Origin: Sphingomonadales bacterium UBA7471
GTDB taxonomy: Bacteria > Pseudomonadota > Alphaproteobacteria > Sphingomonadales > Sphingomonadaceae
Direction: 5' to 3'
DNA: 64,000 nucleotides
Assembly (NCBI GenBank): GCA_002479765.1
Contig: DLOZ01000002.1
Coordinates: 65,318 to 129,317 of the forward strand
A program made the translations under genes and the position numbers. How positions within the stretch are numbered: the stretch's first letter is position 1; every line of letters starts with the position of its first letter. The notes beneath the pieces are model-generated. The model made no database searches and was not told the origin of the DNA. It saw only the letters and a program-made list of their open reading frames with translations. Below are positions 35,643 through 44,299 of the stretch, in pieces.

Positions 35643-36251
35643 ATGCGCACATTGGTCATCGATACTGCCACACGGGCGTGCTCAGTTGCGTTGTTCGATG
35701 GCAAGCAATTGCTGGCCGCCCAACATGAAGTGATTGGCCGGGGACATGCGGAACGTTTGCTCCCGCTCATTGCAGCGCTGCCGGATAATGGCAAAGCTGA
35801 CCAGATTATGGTGGATGTTGGCCCCGGCAGCTTCACGGGCATCCGTGTCGGCGTTGCCGCTGCCAAAGCATTGGGATTGGCGTGGCACATACCAGTGAAC
35901 GGCTATGACTGCCTTTCCTTGGTCGCCGCGATGGCGCGCGCACAAAGCGGATCACAAGCAGCCGTCGACGTCATCATGACAGGCGGCCATGGTGAGTATT
36001 TCTTCGAAGCATTTAACGACGCCGGGCATTCGATAGCCCCAGCGCGGTCAGTTTTGCCTGAGCTATTGGCGAAAGTTGCCATCGCCGACCATGTTGCCGG
36101 CGACATTGACCCGCAACGCGCAGATCGGCTGTGGACCGACACCCTCCCCGACGCGCGCGCATGGGCGCATTTACCCGAAGACCACGCCCTTCCGCCCGTT
36201 CCTGTGTATGGAAGGGCGCCAGACGCAAAACCGGCTGCAGTCGGGGCATGA
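35643..36251 (+). CDS. tsaB: tRNA threonylcarbamoyladenosine biosynthesis protein TsaB
   Basis: TsaB is the scaffold partner of TsaD in making t6A37 on tRNAs. The ASKHA-fold start MRTLVIDTATRACSVALFDG and GPGSFTGIRVGVAAAKAL (about 61-78) are diagnostic. Length is 202 residues. The stop overlaps the rimI start (ATGA), the classic tsaB-rimI pair. Confidence 0.95.
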   Translation: MRTLVIDTATRACSVALFDGKQLLAAQHEVIGRGHAERLLPLIAALPDNGKADQIMVDVGPGSFTGIRVGVAAAKALGLAWHIPVNGYDCLSLVAAMARAQSGSQAAVDVIMTGGHGEYFFEAFNDAGHSIAPARSVLPELLAKVAIADHVAGDIDPQRADRLWTDTLPDARAWAHLPEDHALPPVPVYGRAPDAKPAAVGA

Positions 36252-36703
36252 TCCGCGTCGTCGAAGGGGCTGCAAAAGACATTGCGTCCATCATGCCCAT
36301 CATGTCTGACGCGTTCGACCCCCGATTTGGCGAAGCGTGGACGGCGGCGCAATGCCTGTCCACTTTAGTACTGCCGGACTGCCAACTGTTACTTGCCAAG
36401 CATGGTGATGTTGTGTGCGGATTCGCCATCACGCGCTGGGTTTTTGAACATGAAGAATTGCTGATGATTGGCGTTGCACGAAAGTACCAGCGCCAACAGA
36501 TTGGCCAAAATCTTCTCAGAGACGTGATAAATAGAGGAAAAACCGCACGAAGAGAGAAGTTATTTCTTGAAGTTCGGGACGGGAATCCTGCATCGTCATT
36601 CTACTTAAAAGCTGGCTTTGCACCCATCGGACGGCGCAAAAATTATTACAAAAGCACTGAAGGAATAAGTCCAGACGCGATTACGATGTTCATTGATCTT
36701 TAA
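36248..36703 (+). CDS. rimI: Ribosomal-protein alanine N-acetyltransferase RimI
   Basis: This 151-residue GNAT acetyltransferase has the acetyl-CoA loop VARKYQRQQIGQNLL (about 77-91) and LEVRDGNPASSFYLKAGF near 112. RimI acetylates S18 in E. coli. Its coding is more AT-rich in the second half than its neighbours. It is coupled to tsaB by a 4-bp overlap. Confidence 0.9.
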   Translation: MIRVVEGAAKDIASIMPIMSDAFDPRFGEAWTAAQCLSTLVLPDCQLLLAKHGDVVCGFAITRWVFEHEELLMIGVARKYQRQQIGQNLLRDVINRGKTARREKLFLEVRDGNPASSFYLKAGFAPIGRRKNYYKSTEGISPDAITMFIDL

Positions 36704-36726
36704 TATTTGAAATCTAGCGGCTTTTC

Positions 36727-36755
36727 TTGACGAATTCATTTCAAGCCTATATGAA
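36727..36755 (+). promoter_or_regulatory. Candidate sigma-70 promoter of mucR
   Basis: TTGACG (36727-36732), 17 bases, then TATGAA (36750-36755), 46 bp upstream of the mucR start. Spacing is ideal. Confidence 0.55.
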
Positions 36756-36800
36756 TCGGGGACGTCGTAAACTTAAAAAATGGGTCCAGGGGTTCAAACT

Positions 36801-37235
36801 ATGTCTCAAGAAAGCAACGATACCGTAGAATTGTTAATTACTCTGACCGCTGATATTGTCGCTGCCCATGTCAGCAACAACAGTGTCGCGGTATCGGACG
36901 TATCAACTTTAATTGGAAATGTGCACGCGGCACTCGCCGGTCTTTCCGGAACGGCTGCTGCGCCCGAAATAGTTTTGGAACCCGCTGTCCCAGTTCGCAA
37001 TTCGGTGAAGCGCGATTATATCGTCTGCTTGGATGACGGTAAGAAGCTGAAAATGCTGAAGCGCCACCTGATGACACATTATGGCATGACACCTGATGAC
37101 TATCGCGCAAAATGGGGCTTACCCGCGGATTATCCGATGGTTGCGCCTGCTTATGCAGAACAACGTCGTGAACTCGCAAAGGCTATCGGCCTTGGTCGTG
37201 CACCAGGTTCGGGTCGCAAGAAAAAAATCAAGTAA
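36801..37235 (+). CDS. mucR: MucR/Ros-family zinc-finger regulator
   Basis: This 144-residue protein has the unusual prokaryotic zinc finger of the Ros/MucR family: CLDDGKKLKMLKRHLMTHYG (about 77-96), followed by MTPDDYRAKWGLP, which is nearly invariant. MucR proteins repress many surface and exopolysaccharide genes. The ATG at 36801 follows AGGGG and is preferred to a start seven codons upstream. The C terminus is basic (GSGRKKKIK). It has its own promoter and terminator. Confidence 0.94.
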   Translation: MSQESNDTVELLITLTADIVAAHVSNNSVAVSDVSTLIGNVHAALAGLSGTAAAPEIVLEPAVPVRNSVKRDYIVCLDDGKKLKMLKRHLMTHYGMTPDDYRAKWGLPADYPMVAPAYAEQRRELAKAIGLGRAPGSGRKKKIK

Positions 37236-37260
37236 ATCGCGCAACGCGTTACTGGAAAAT

Positions 37261-37287
37261 AAGGCCGGAGCATTCTCCGGCCTTTTT
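37261..37287 (+). terminator. Rho-independent terminator of mucR
   Basis: AAGGCCGGAG and CTCCGGCCTT form a perfect 10-bp stem with loop CATT, running into five T residues, 25 bp after the mucR stop. Confidence 0.95.
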
Positions 37288-37326
37288 CTTTGACGAATCG
37301 TGATGCGGCACTAAATGTGTATCGCG

Positions 37327-37749
37327 ATGGACATCAAAATCGACATTGAAGCGCTGTGTAACGAGCGCGGCCTGCGTATTACCGACCAACGCCGCGTCAT
37401 AGCGCGCGTCATTTCGGATGCGACTGACCATCCTGATGTCGAAGAACTCTATCGTCGTTCGTCAGCCATCGATCCCAAGATTTCAATCGCCACCGTATAT
37501 CGGACTGTCCGGTTGTTCGAAGAAGCGGGCATATTGGACCGCCACGATTTTGGTGACGGACGCGCACGCTATGAAGCGTCGCCAGAAGCACATCATGATC
37601 ACCTCATCGACGTCGAAACCGGCAAAGTTGTTGAATTCGTCGATCCCGAGCTGGAGGCGCTGCAGAAAATCATTGCAGAACGCCTCGGCTACCGTCTCGT
37701 TGACCATCGCATGGAACTCTATGGCGTCGCCATCGACCGCAAGGATTAA
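37327..37749 (+). CDS. fur: Ferric uptake regulator family protein (Fur/Mur)
   Basis: This 140-residue metal-sensing repressor has the DNA-binding part GLRITDQRRVIARVIS and PKISIATVYRTVRLFEEAG. The metal site HHDHLIDVETGKVVEF is near residue 91. The C-terminal CxxC pairs of the structural zinc site in many Fur proteins are missing, as usual in this group. In alphaproteobacteria such proteins may sense manganese (Mur) as well as iron. I start at ATG 37327; an ATG four codons earlier is possible. The 3' end overlaps the acyltransferase gene by 29 bp. Confidence 0.92.
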   Translation: MDIKIDIEALCNERGLRITDQRRVIARVISDATDHPDVEELYRRSSAIDPKISIATVYRTVRLFEEAGILDRHDFGDGRARYEASPEAHHDHLIDVETGKVVEFVDPELEALQKIIAERLGYRLVDHRMELYGVAIDRKD

Positions 37750-38521
37750 ACGCCGCAACCCCGCTGCATTTTTAGCTGGCCAATGTTTGTTTGCCGCCCG
37801 GCTGCTGCTAATGGCCGCCAGCTTGGTAACGAGCTTGCTCCTCCACAATCTGTGGCGGCTTCTCAACCGGCCATCGCCTTGGCCGCGCCTGTTCCTTCTG
37901 TCGATCAGTTGGACCAGCGGTATCGCAACCGCCACGACCGGACAGCGGGTGCGCGCGAATGTGTTTTACGCCGCCAACCATCATAGCTGGATCGACATTC
38001 CCGTGATGTCCGGTGTTACCGGTTGCACCTTTGTCGCCAATGATGGGATTGAGGGGTGGCCATTGATTGGTTGGCTGTGCAAAATCAACAACACCATCTT
38101 TGTGAACCGCGAAAGCCGCGCCAGCGTCGGAAATCAGGTGGAAGATCTGCGCGCGGCCATGACGGGCGATCAACCGGTTACGATATTCCCCGAAGGCACG
38201 ACTCATGACGGTTCGGGCCTTTTGCCATTCAAACCATCGTTATTTGCCGCACTCGTTCCGCCACCGTCCGGCATGCTCGTTCAGCCAGTGTTTTTAAGCT
38301 ACGGGCACCATACCCCGCGTGTGGCGTGGGTCGGCGATGAAAAAGTGACCGAGAATTTCTGGCGGCTTTTGTCCCATATGAAACCGATTACGGCGACCCT
38401 GCATTTTCTGGAACCGTTTGATCCGCTGCATTACCCCGATCGCAAGGCGATTTCCGCTGAAGTGCGTGCGCGCATAGGTGCAGCCATGGAGGGTGGCGGT
38501 GGTGCACGGCGCTATGTATAG
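37721..38521 (+). CDS. plsC: 1-acyl-sn-glycerol-3-phosphate acyltransferase
   Basis: This 266-residue PlsC-type enzyme acylates lysophosphatidic acid at the inner membrane. It has an N-terminal membrane segment (LLLMAASLVTSLLLHNLW), the acyltransferase motif NHHSWID (HX4D) and the substrate motif FPEGTTHDG. The ATG at 37721 follows GGAAC and overlaps the fur 3' end by 29 bp. Starts further inside fur in the same open frame are unlikely. It is followed by miaB at 9 bp. Confidence 0.9.
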   Translation: MASPSTARIKRRNPAAFLAGQCLFAARLLLMAASLVTSLLLHNLWRLLNRPSPWPRLFLLSISWTSGIATATTGQRVRANVFYAANHHSWIDIPVMSGVTGCTFVANDGIEGWPLIGWLCKINNTIFVNRESRASVGNQVEDLRAAMTGDQPVTIFPEGTTHDGSGLLPFKPSLFAALVPPPSGMLVQPVFLSYGHHTPRVAWVGDEKVTENFWRLLSHMKPITATLHFLEPFDPLHYPDRKAISAEVRARIGAAMEGGGGARRYV

Positions 38522-38530
38522 ACGCGCGCT

Positions 38531-39865
38531 ATGAGCACGGATTCTCCCAAAACCTATTCGATCAAAAATTACGGCTGCCAGATGAACGTCTATGATGGCG
38601 AACGCATGGCCGAAATGTTCGAAAGCCAGGGCATGACGCCCGCCGATGAAAAGGCGAATGCCGATCTTGTCGTGCTCAACACCTGTCATATTCGCGAAAA
38701 GGCCGCAGAGAAGGTCTATTCCGAAATCGGCCGCCTGCGTCGCAAGGACGGCAGCAGCCCCGTCATTGCTGTGGCCGGATGCGTTGCGCAGGCCGAAGGC
38801 AGCGAGATTAGCCGCAGAGCGCCCGAAGTGGACATTGTTGTCGGCCCGCAAGCCTATCATAACCTGCCGGAGATGGTCGCAGCGGTCGGACGCGGTGAAC
38901 GCGTGGTCGACCTTGACCTGCCCGGCCTCGACAAATTCAGCAAGTTGCCTGTACGCCGCAAGCAAGCGCCATCTGCGTTTCTGACAGTTCAGGAAGGCTG
39001 CGACAAATTCTGCACCTATTGCGTTGTACCCTACACCCGCGGCGCGGAGATTTCGCGCGGCTGGAGCGCGTTGATTGATGAGGCAAAGGCCATCGTTGAC
39101 GCCGGTGCCGCAGAAATCACTCTATTGGGACAAAACGTCAACGCTTGGAATAGCGAAGACGACAAAGGTCAGTTGCAGGGCCTCGATGGCCTCATCCGCG
39201 CGCTCGACAAAATTCCCGGCCTGCGCCGCATCCGCTATATGACGAGCCACCCGAACGACATGACCGAAGGGCTGATTGCCGCGCATGGCGATGTCGAAAA
39301 GCTGATGCCATTCCTGCACCTACCCGTACAATCGGGTTCGGACCGCATATTGAAGGCGATGAACCGCAGCCACAGCCGCGACAGCTATCTGCGCATTTTG
39401 GACCGCGTACGTACCGTTCGCCCTGACATCGCGTTTTCGGGTGATTTCATCGTCGGCTTTCCCGGCGAGACCGAAGACGACTTCGAAGACACCCTGCACC
39501 TTGTGCGTGAAGTCGGCCATGCGCAGGCATATTCGTTCAAATATAGCCCGCGTCCGGGCACACCTGCCGCCGATATGGCCGACCAGATCGCGATGGAAAT
39601 TATGGACGAACGGCTCCAGCGGTTGCAGGCGCAAATCGTTGCGGACCAAACCGCATTCAACCGAAATACCGTTGGTAAAAACTGCGATGTTCTTCTCGAA
39701 CGGCCGGGCAAATTTGATGGCCAATTGATTGGCAAATCGCCTTGGCTGCAATCCGTGCATGTCCTTGCGCCGGACCTTTCTATCGGCAATATTGTTAGCG
39801 TTCAGATTACTGATTCGGGCCCCCTGAGCTTAAAAGGTGAACCAACGATGAGAGCAGCCGCCTGA
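38531..39865 (+). CDS. miaB: tRNA-2-methylthio-N6-dimethylallyladenosine synthase MiaB
   Basis: MiaB adds the methylthio group at A37 of tRNAs reading UNN codons. The N-terminal cluster cysteines are in NYGCQMNVYD, LNTCHIR and VAGCVAQ. The radical-SAM motif CDKFCTYCVVPYTRG is near residue 157, and a TRAM domain ends the protein. Length is 444 residues. It abuts phoH with no gap. Confidence 0.96.
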   Translation: MSTDSPKTYSIKNYGCQMNVYDGERMAEMFESQGMTPADEKANADLVVLNTCHIREKAAEKVYSEIGRLRRKDGSSPVIAVAGCVAQAEGSEISRRAPEVDIVVGPQAYHNLPEMVAAVGRGERVVDLDLPGLDKFSKLPVRRKQAPSAFLTVQEGCDKFCTYCVVPYTRGAEISRGWSALIDEAKAIVDAGAAEITLLGQNVNAWNSEDDKGQLQGLDGLIRALDKIPGLRRIRYMTSHPNDMTEGLIAAHGDVEKLMPFLHLPVQSGSDRILKAMNRSHSRDSYLRILDRVRTVRPDIAFSGDFIVGFPGETEDDFEDTLHLVREVGHAQAYSFKYSPRPGTPAADMADQIAMEIMDERLQRLQAQIVADQTAFNRNTVGKNCDVLLERPGKFDGQLIGKSPWLQSVHVLAPDLSIGNIVSVQITDSGPLSLKGEPTMRAAA

Positions 39866-40861
39866 ATGGCCAAAAAAGCCCAAGCGCAAGCCGGTGACCT
39901 GTCACGGCTGGAAATGAGCTTCGACAAGCCACATCTTATCAATGCGGTGTTTGGCGAATTTGATCGCAACCTGGTGACAATTGAAAACAGGCTTGGCGTC
40001 TACATCTCGGCCCGCGGCAATCGCGTCCAAATCGAAGGTGAAGCAGGCGCCATTGGCCGGGCACGCGATGTTCTCAACGATATTTATTCGCGCATTTCAC
40101 GCGGACAAGACATGGATTCCGAAGCCGTGCAGTCGATTATCGCAATGACCGCCGAACCCACGCTTGAAGGCATATTGCGCAAGGAAGACAATTCCGCCCC
40201 CGGCATCATGATCCGCACGCGCAAGAAAACCTTGGTGCCGCGTTCCGCCACGCAGATTCCCTATATGGAAGCATTGGCGCGCGACGAGATTATCTTCGCA
40301 CTTGGACCGGCAGGAACGGGAAAAACCTATCTGGCGGTGGCGCAGGCGGTGGCGATGCTGATTACTGGCGCCGTGCAACGCCTCATCCTCTCGCGTCCAG
40401 CGGTTGAGGCGGGCGAACGGCTTGGTTTCTTGCCGGGCGACATGAAGGAAAAGGTCGATCCCTATCTGCGTCCGATTTACGATGCCCTGTACGACTGCTT
40501 GCCCGCCGAACAGGTCGAACGCCGCATCGCTTCGGGCGAAATCGAAATCGCGCCTATCGCCTTCATGCGCGGGCGCACCCTTGCTGACGCCTTTATCATT
40601 CTCGACGAAGCCCAGAACACGACTCCCGAGCAGATGAAAATGTTCCTGACCCGTTTTGGCATGAACAGCCGTATGGTCATTTGCGGAGACCCGCATCAGG
40701 TTGATATCCCCGGTGGCGAACGGATGTCGGGCCTGAATGACGCGGTTCAACGCCTCGAAGGTGTGGGCGGCATTCAAACCATCCGCTTCAACAGCAGCGA
40801 CGTCGTCCGCCATCCATTGGTCGGACGGATCGTCGATGCCTATGAGGGCGGGCGTGATTGA
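39866..40861 (+). CDS. phoH: PhoH family ATPase
   Basis: This 331-residue protein has an N-terminal KH-like region (about 20-75) and a P-loop ATPase domain with GPAGTGKTYLAVAQAVA (about 149-165) and ILDEAQNTTPEQMKMF. PhoH proteins act in RNA metabolism. The gene sits in the conserved miaB-phoH-ybeY-corC block. Its 3' end overlaps ybeY by 20 bp. Confidence 0.95.
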   Translation: MAKKAQAQAGDLSRLEMSFDKPHLINAVFGEFDRNLVTIENRLGVYISARGNRVQIEGEAGAIGRARDVLNDIYSRISRGQDMDSEAVQSIIAMTAEPTLEGILRKEDNSAPGIMIRTRKKTLVPRSATQIPYMEALARDEIIFALGPAGTGKTYLAVAQAVAMLITGAVQRLILSRPAVEAGERLGFLPGDMKEKVDPYLRPIYDALYDCLPAEQVERRIASGEIEIAPIAFMRGRTLADAFIILDEAQNTTPEQMKMFLTRFGMNSRMVICGDPHQVDIPGGERMSGLNDAVQRLEGVGGIQTIRFNSSDVVRHPLVGRIVDAYEGGRD

Positions 40862-41360
40862 CGTCGAATTAGACATCGGCTTGCCATGGGGCAGCTGCAA
40901 TTTCGGACAAAGTAAAGTTGAAAAGGCCGTCGATGCGGCTGTCCGTTTTGCCGCGATACCTGAACTGGCCGACCCCATTGTCCCCATGAGCGTGAGCGTC
41001 AAGCTGTCCGACGATGCAGAGGTGCACGCGCTCAACCGTGAATGGCGCGGAAAGGACAAGCCAACCAACGTGTTGTCCTTTCCGATGCTCGACGATGATG
41101 AAATCGACGCATTGCTGGACGGAACCTACAACGCGCCCGAAATCATGCTGGGTGACATCATCTTGGCCTATGAAACCTGCGCCGCCGAAGCGGAGGAAAA
41201 GCAAATCTCCGTTGCGGACCATGCAACACATCTGGTGATCCACGGCATGTTGCATTTGCTTGGCCATGACCATGTTGACGACGAAGAGGCTGAAGCCATG
41301 GAGGCATTAGAAGTAAAAGCGCTTGCATCTATGGGGCTTCACAATCCATATGACGCTTAA
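40842..41360 (+). CDS. ybeY: Endoribonuclease YbeY
   Basis: YbeY is a metal-dependent RNase for 16S rRNA 3' end maturation and ribosome quality control. The zinc motif HGMLHLLGHDH is present near residue 135, preceded by REWRGKDKPTNVLSFP. The ATG at 40842 lies inside the phoH 3' end; a GTG at 40854 is the alternative. Length is 172 residues. Confidence 0.95.
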   Translation: MRAGVIDVELDIGLPWGSCNFGQSKVEKAVDAAVRFAAIPELADPIVPMSVSVKLSDDAEVHALNREWRGKDKPTNVLSFPMLDDDEIDALLDGTYNAPEIMLGDIILAYETCAAEAEEKQISVADHATHLVIHGMLHLLGHDHVDDEEAEAMEALEVKALASMGLHNPYDA

Positions 41361-41392
41361 TTCCATTAAAAAGAGGCCAATACGCTTCCATT

Positions 41393-42331
41393 ATGCCCGA
41401 GGGTGACAGTTTTAGCGGTTCAAGAACCGCAACCGACGACGATAACGACGGACGAATATGGCAGCGGCTGAAAACGATGTTTTTTGGCCGCGATCACGAA
41501 CCGACGTTGCGTGAGCAGCTTGAAGAAGCAATTGCCGAGCACGAAGAAGACAGCGACAATGCCCACCAATCGGACAATGACGGCGATTTGACCGCGGTTG
41601 AGCGCACCATGCTGCGCAACCTTTTGCATTTCAGCGAGCACCGGGTTGACGATGTCATGGTGCCGCGCAGCGATATTGTCGCCATTGACGAAAGCGCTGG
41701 CTTTGCCGATTGCATCGCGGCCTTCGCCGAACATGGGCACAGCCGCCTGCCCGTCTATCGCGAGACCTTGGACAGCATCATCGGCATGATACATATCAAG
41801 GATGTGTTCGCCGTTCTTGCGTCTGATGAACAGCCTCCGGAAAGCTTGGAAGCCTTTATCCGTCAGCCCCGGTTTGTGCCGCAGAATATGAGTGTTCTCG
41901 CGTTGCTCGACGAAATGCGCCGGACGCGCACCCATTTGGCGATCGTTCTCGACGAATATTCCGGCACCGAAGGCCTGGTGACGATTGAAGACCTGGTTGA
42001 GGAAATCGTCGGTGAAATCGAAGATGAGCATGACGAAGAACCCGAAGCGATGTTCACGCAGTTAAGCCCCACCATGTGGGAAGCCGATGCGCGCGCCGAG
42101 CTCGACGATCTGGCTGAAGCCATTGACGCTAAATTGTCCGAAGTTGAAGAAGATGTCGACACGCTGGGCGGACTCGCCTTTGTTATTGCCGGGCAAGTTC
42201 CCGATGTCGGCCAAATGCTGACGCACGAAGCGAGCGGGTGGAAACTCGAAATATTGGAAGCCGACGAAAAACGGGTCACGCGCATCCGGCTGTTCGCGCC
42301 ATCGCCCGACACGGACGAAACTGACGAATAA
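41393..42331 (+). CDS. corC: CBS-domain CorC/HlyC-type protein
   Basis: This 312-residue soluble CorC/YbeX protein has two CBS domains (about 70-200; RVDDVMVPRSDIVAID and GMIHIKDVFAVL) and a C-terminal transporter-associated domain (about 215-305). CorC is linked to magnesium and cobalt efflux and ribosome health. The region after residue 190 (VEEIVGEIEDEHDEE) is strongly acidic. It follows ybeY as usual. Confidence 0.92.
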   Translation: MPEGDSFSGSRTATDDDNDGRIWQRLKTMFFGRDHEPTLREQLEEAIAEHEEDSDNAHQSDNDGDLTAVERTMLRNLLHFSEHRVDDVMVPRSDIVAIDESAGFADCIAAFAEHGHSRLPVYRETLDSIIGMIHIKDVFAVLASDEQPPESLEAFIRQPRFVPQNMSVLALLDEMRRTRTHLAIVLDEYSGTEGLVTIEDLVEEIVGEIEDEHDEEPEAMFTQLSPTMWEADARAELDDLAEAIDAKLSEVEEDVDTLGGLAFVIAGQVPDVGQMLTHEASGWKLEILEADEKRVTRIRLFAPSPDTDETDE

Positions 42332-42338
42332 ACTGCCG

Positions 42339-43013
42339 TTAAAGCTGCGCGGCGAGTTTGGCAGCGCGCATCCGCCAAGATTCGGCCAATGTTTCAAGCT
42401 GCGAAAGCGCCTGCAGCTGCGCAAACGCATCCGCCGCCTTATGCCCGCCGCCGATCAGCAGTTTGAATGTGCGGGCGACGGTCCAGTCGTGCCCTGCCTG
42501 CTCAACCTGCTCTATGCGGTCACCCGGTGCGACTTCGCCTTCCTCAATAACGCGAAAATAGCCACCGCAGCGGCCTGAGCTGATGACCACGCCGGACAGG
42601 CCATGCACACCGAAATGATGGTCCAGCTTCCAACATGGCTGACGCCCCTGTGCAACCTCAACCAAGGCCTTTCCGATCCGAAGCCTGTCACCGATGCGCA
42701 ATTTGTCCTCGGTTAGGCCTGATGCACTAATATTTTCGCCAAAGGCGCCAGCATAATCGAGTTTCGGATTCGTAAAACCTTCCGCTGCAAAATGGGCAAT
42801 CCATTTGGGATAATGTTCGGCGGGATAAAAATGCACCGCTTTATCAACGCCTCCATGCACCGTCGGGTCGGCCACCTGATCGCCTTCAAACCCCATTTTG
42901 CCTAGGATCACGGGCCGGTCCACAGGCGCGCGGGCCATGGCGCTCATCGTGCCGTCAGCGCGGAAGGGTTTGGGGCCGCCAATCAGCAAGGTGTCGACTT
43001 GGGTTACAATCAT
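42339..43013 (-). CDS. MOSC-domain protein, YiiM-like
   Basis: This protein of about 224 residues has a MOSC domain (about 30-160) with VHGGVDKAVHFYPAEHY and the conserved cysteine in GRQPCWKLDHHFG, plus the C-terminal three-helix extension found in YiiM. Such proteins detoxify N-hydroxylated bases such as 6-hydroxylaminopurine using molybdenum cofactor. The start is uncertain: ATG 43013 fits the family, but upstream ATGs to 43055 are open and no start has a clear ribosome site. It is divergent from the glycosyltransferase gene. Confidence 0.85.
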   Translation of the reverse strand: MIVTQVDTLLIGGPKPFRADGTMSAMARAPVDRPVILGKMGFEGDQVADPTVHGGVDKAVHFYPAEHYPKWIAHFAAEGFTNPKLDYAGAFGENISASGLTEDKLRIGDRLRIGKALVEVAQGRQPCWKLDHHFGVHGLSGVVISSGRCGGYFRVIEEGEVAPGDRIEQVEQAGHDWTVARTFKLLIGGGHKAADAFAQLQALSQLETLAESWRMRAAKLAAQL

Positions 43014-43084
43014 CCCGGCAACATATCCCACCAAATACAGCATTCCCATTGGCATTTTGCTTTACGACCGATAAAAGCCCATCA

Positions 43085-44251
43085 ATGCACACCAGCGACC
43101 TTCGCATTGCGCTTTTCAGCGGCAATTATAATTATGTACGCGATGGCGCCAATCAGGCGCTCAACCGGCTGGTGGGATATCTTTTAAGCCAAGGCGCGTC
43201 GGTGCGTATTTATTCGCCGACAGTGGAAAATCCCGCATTTGCAGCCACGGGCGATCTGGTGTCCGTGCCTTCCATGGCCATTCCCTTTCGCCCCGAATAT
43301 CGCATACCATTGTCGTTATCGCGAAGCGTTCGACGTGATCTTGAGGCGTTCAATCCCAATATTGTCCACATCGCAAGCCCTGACCGGGTTTCACGCAAGG
43401 CCGTCAAATGGGCGACAAAGCAGAACCTGCCTGTTCTATGTTCGGTGCATACCCGTTTCGAAACCTATTTCCGTTATTATAATATGTCCTTCATCGAGCC
43501 GCTCGTCGAAGCATGGATCCGCCGCCTTTATCGCAAATGCGACGCGTTGGTGGCGCCATCGGAGAGCTTCGCTCAGGTCTTGCGCCAACAGCGAATGAAC
43601 TATGACATCGACATCTGGTCGCGCGGTGTCGACAGGGAGATTTTTAATCCCGGCCGCCGTGACATGGAATGGCGGCGCGGACTTGGCATATCGGACGACA
43701 CACCTGTCATCGGGTTTCTGGGCCGGTTGGTTATGGAAAAGGGTCTTGATGTCTTTTCAGACACCATTGACCAACTCAAGCGACGTCACGTCCCGCATCA
43801 GGTTTTGGTGATAGGAGACGGCCCCGCACGCGCATGGTTTGAATCGCGGATACCCGATGCCAAATTTGCCGGATTTCAAGTGGGTGCTGATCTTGGGCGA
43901 GCCGTGGCGAGCATGGATATGTTTTTCAACCCGTCGGTCACGGAAGCATTTGGCAACGTAACGCTTGAATCAATGGCCTGCGGACTGCCCGTCGTCGCCG
44001 CAAAAGCAACCGGCAGCCAAAGCCTGGTCGAAGACAAAGTGTCGGGACGCCTTATAACGCCGGGCGCAATCAACCAGTTTGCTGACGCACTGCAGGCCTA
44101 TTGCGTAAATACGGACCTGCGTGCGGAACATGGCGATATAGGCGAGCGCAGGTCACATGATTATAGCTGGGATGCGATCAACCAGACCGTTGCAGACACA
44201 TATCTGCGCCTCATCCGTCAACGTGCCGCGCGTGATATTGCTGCGCGCTGA
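43085..44251 (+). CDS. GT4-family glycosyltransferase
   Basis: This 388-residue glycosyltransferase is of the GT-B fold. The N-terminal domain starts LRIALFSGNYNYVRDGAN. The donor-site signature FFNPSVTEAFGNVTLESMACG (split at about 282-302) has the EAFGNVTLE motif of GT4 enzymes. The closest families transfer mannose or other sugars to lipids. It stands alone, divergent from the MOSC gene, so the acceptor is unknown. In a sphingomonad a glycolipid role is plausible. Confidence 0.87.
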   Translation: MHTSDLRIALFSGNYNYVRDGANQALNRLVGYLLSQGASVRIYSPTVENPAFAATGDLVSVPSMAIPFRPEYRIPLSLSRSVRRDLEAFNPNIVHIASPDRVSRKAVKWATKQNLPVLCSVHTRFETYFRYYNMSFIEPLVEAWIRRLYRKCDALVAPSESFAQVLRQQRMNYDIDIWSRGVDREIFNPGRRDMEWRRGLGISDDTPVIGFLGRLVMEKGLDVFSDTIDQLKRRHVPHQVLVIGDGPARAWFESRIPDAKFAGFQVGADLGRAVASMDMFFNPSVTEAFGNVTLESMACGLPVVAAKATGSQSLVEDKVSGRLITPGAINQFADALQAYCVNTDLRAEHGDIGERRSHDYSWDAINQTVADTYLRLIRQRAARDIAAR

Positions 44252-44299
44252 CAGGGTGCATGTGTTAGGTAGGCTGCCCGGTACCGGATCCCAATACAC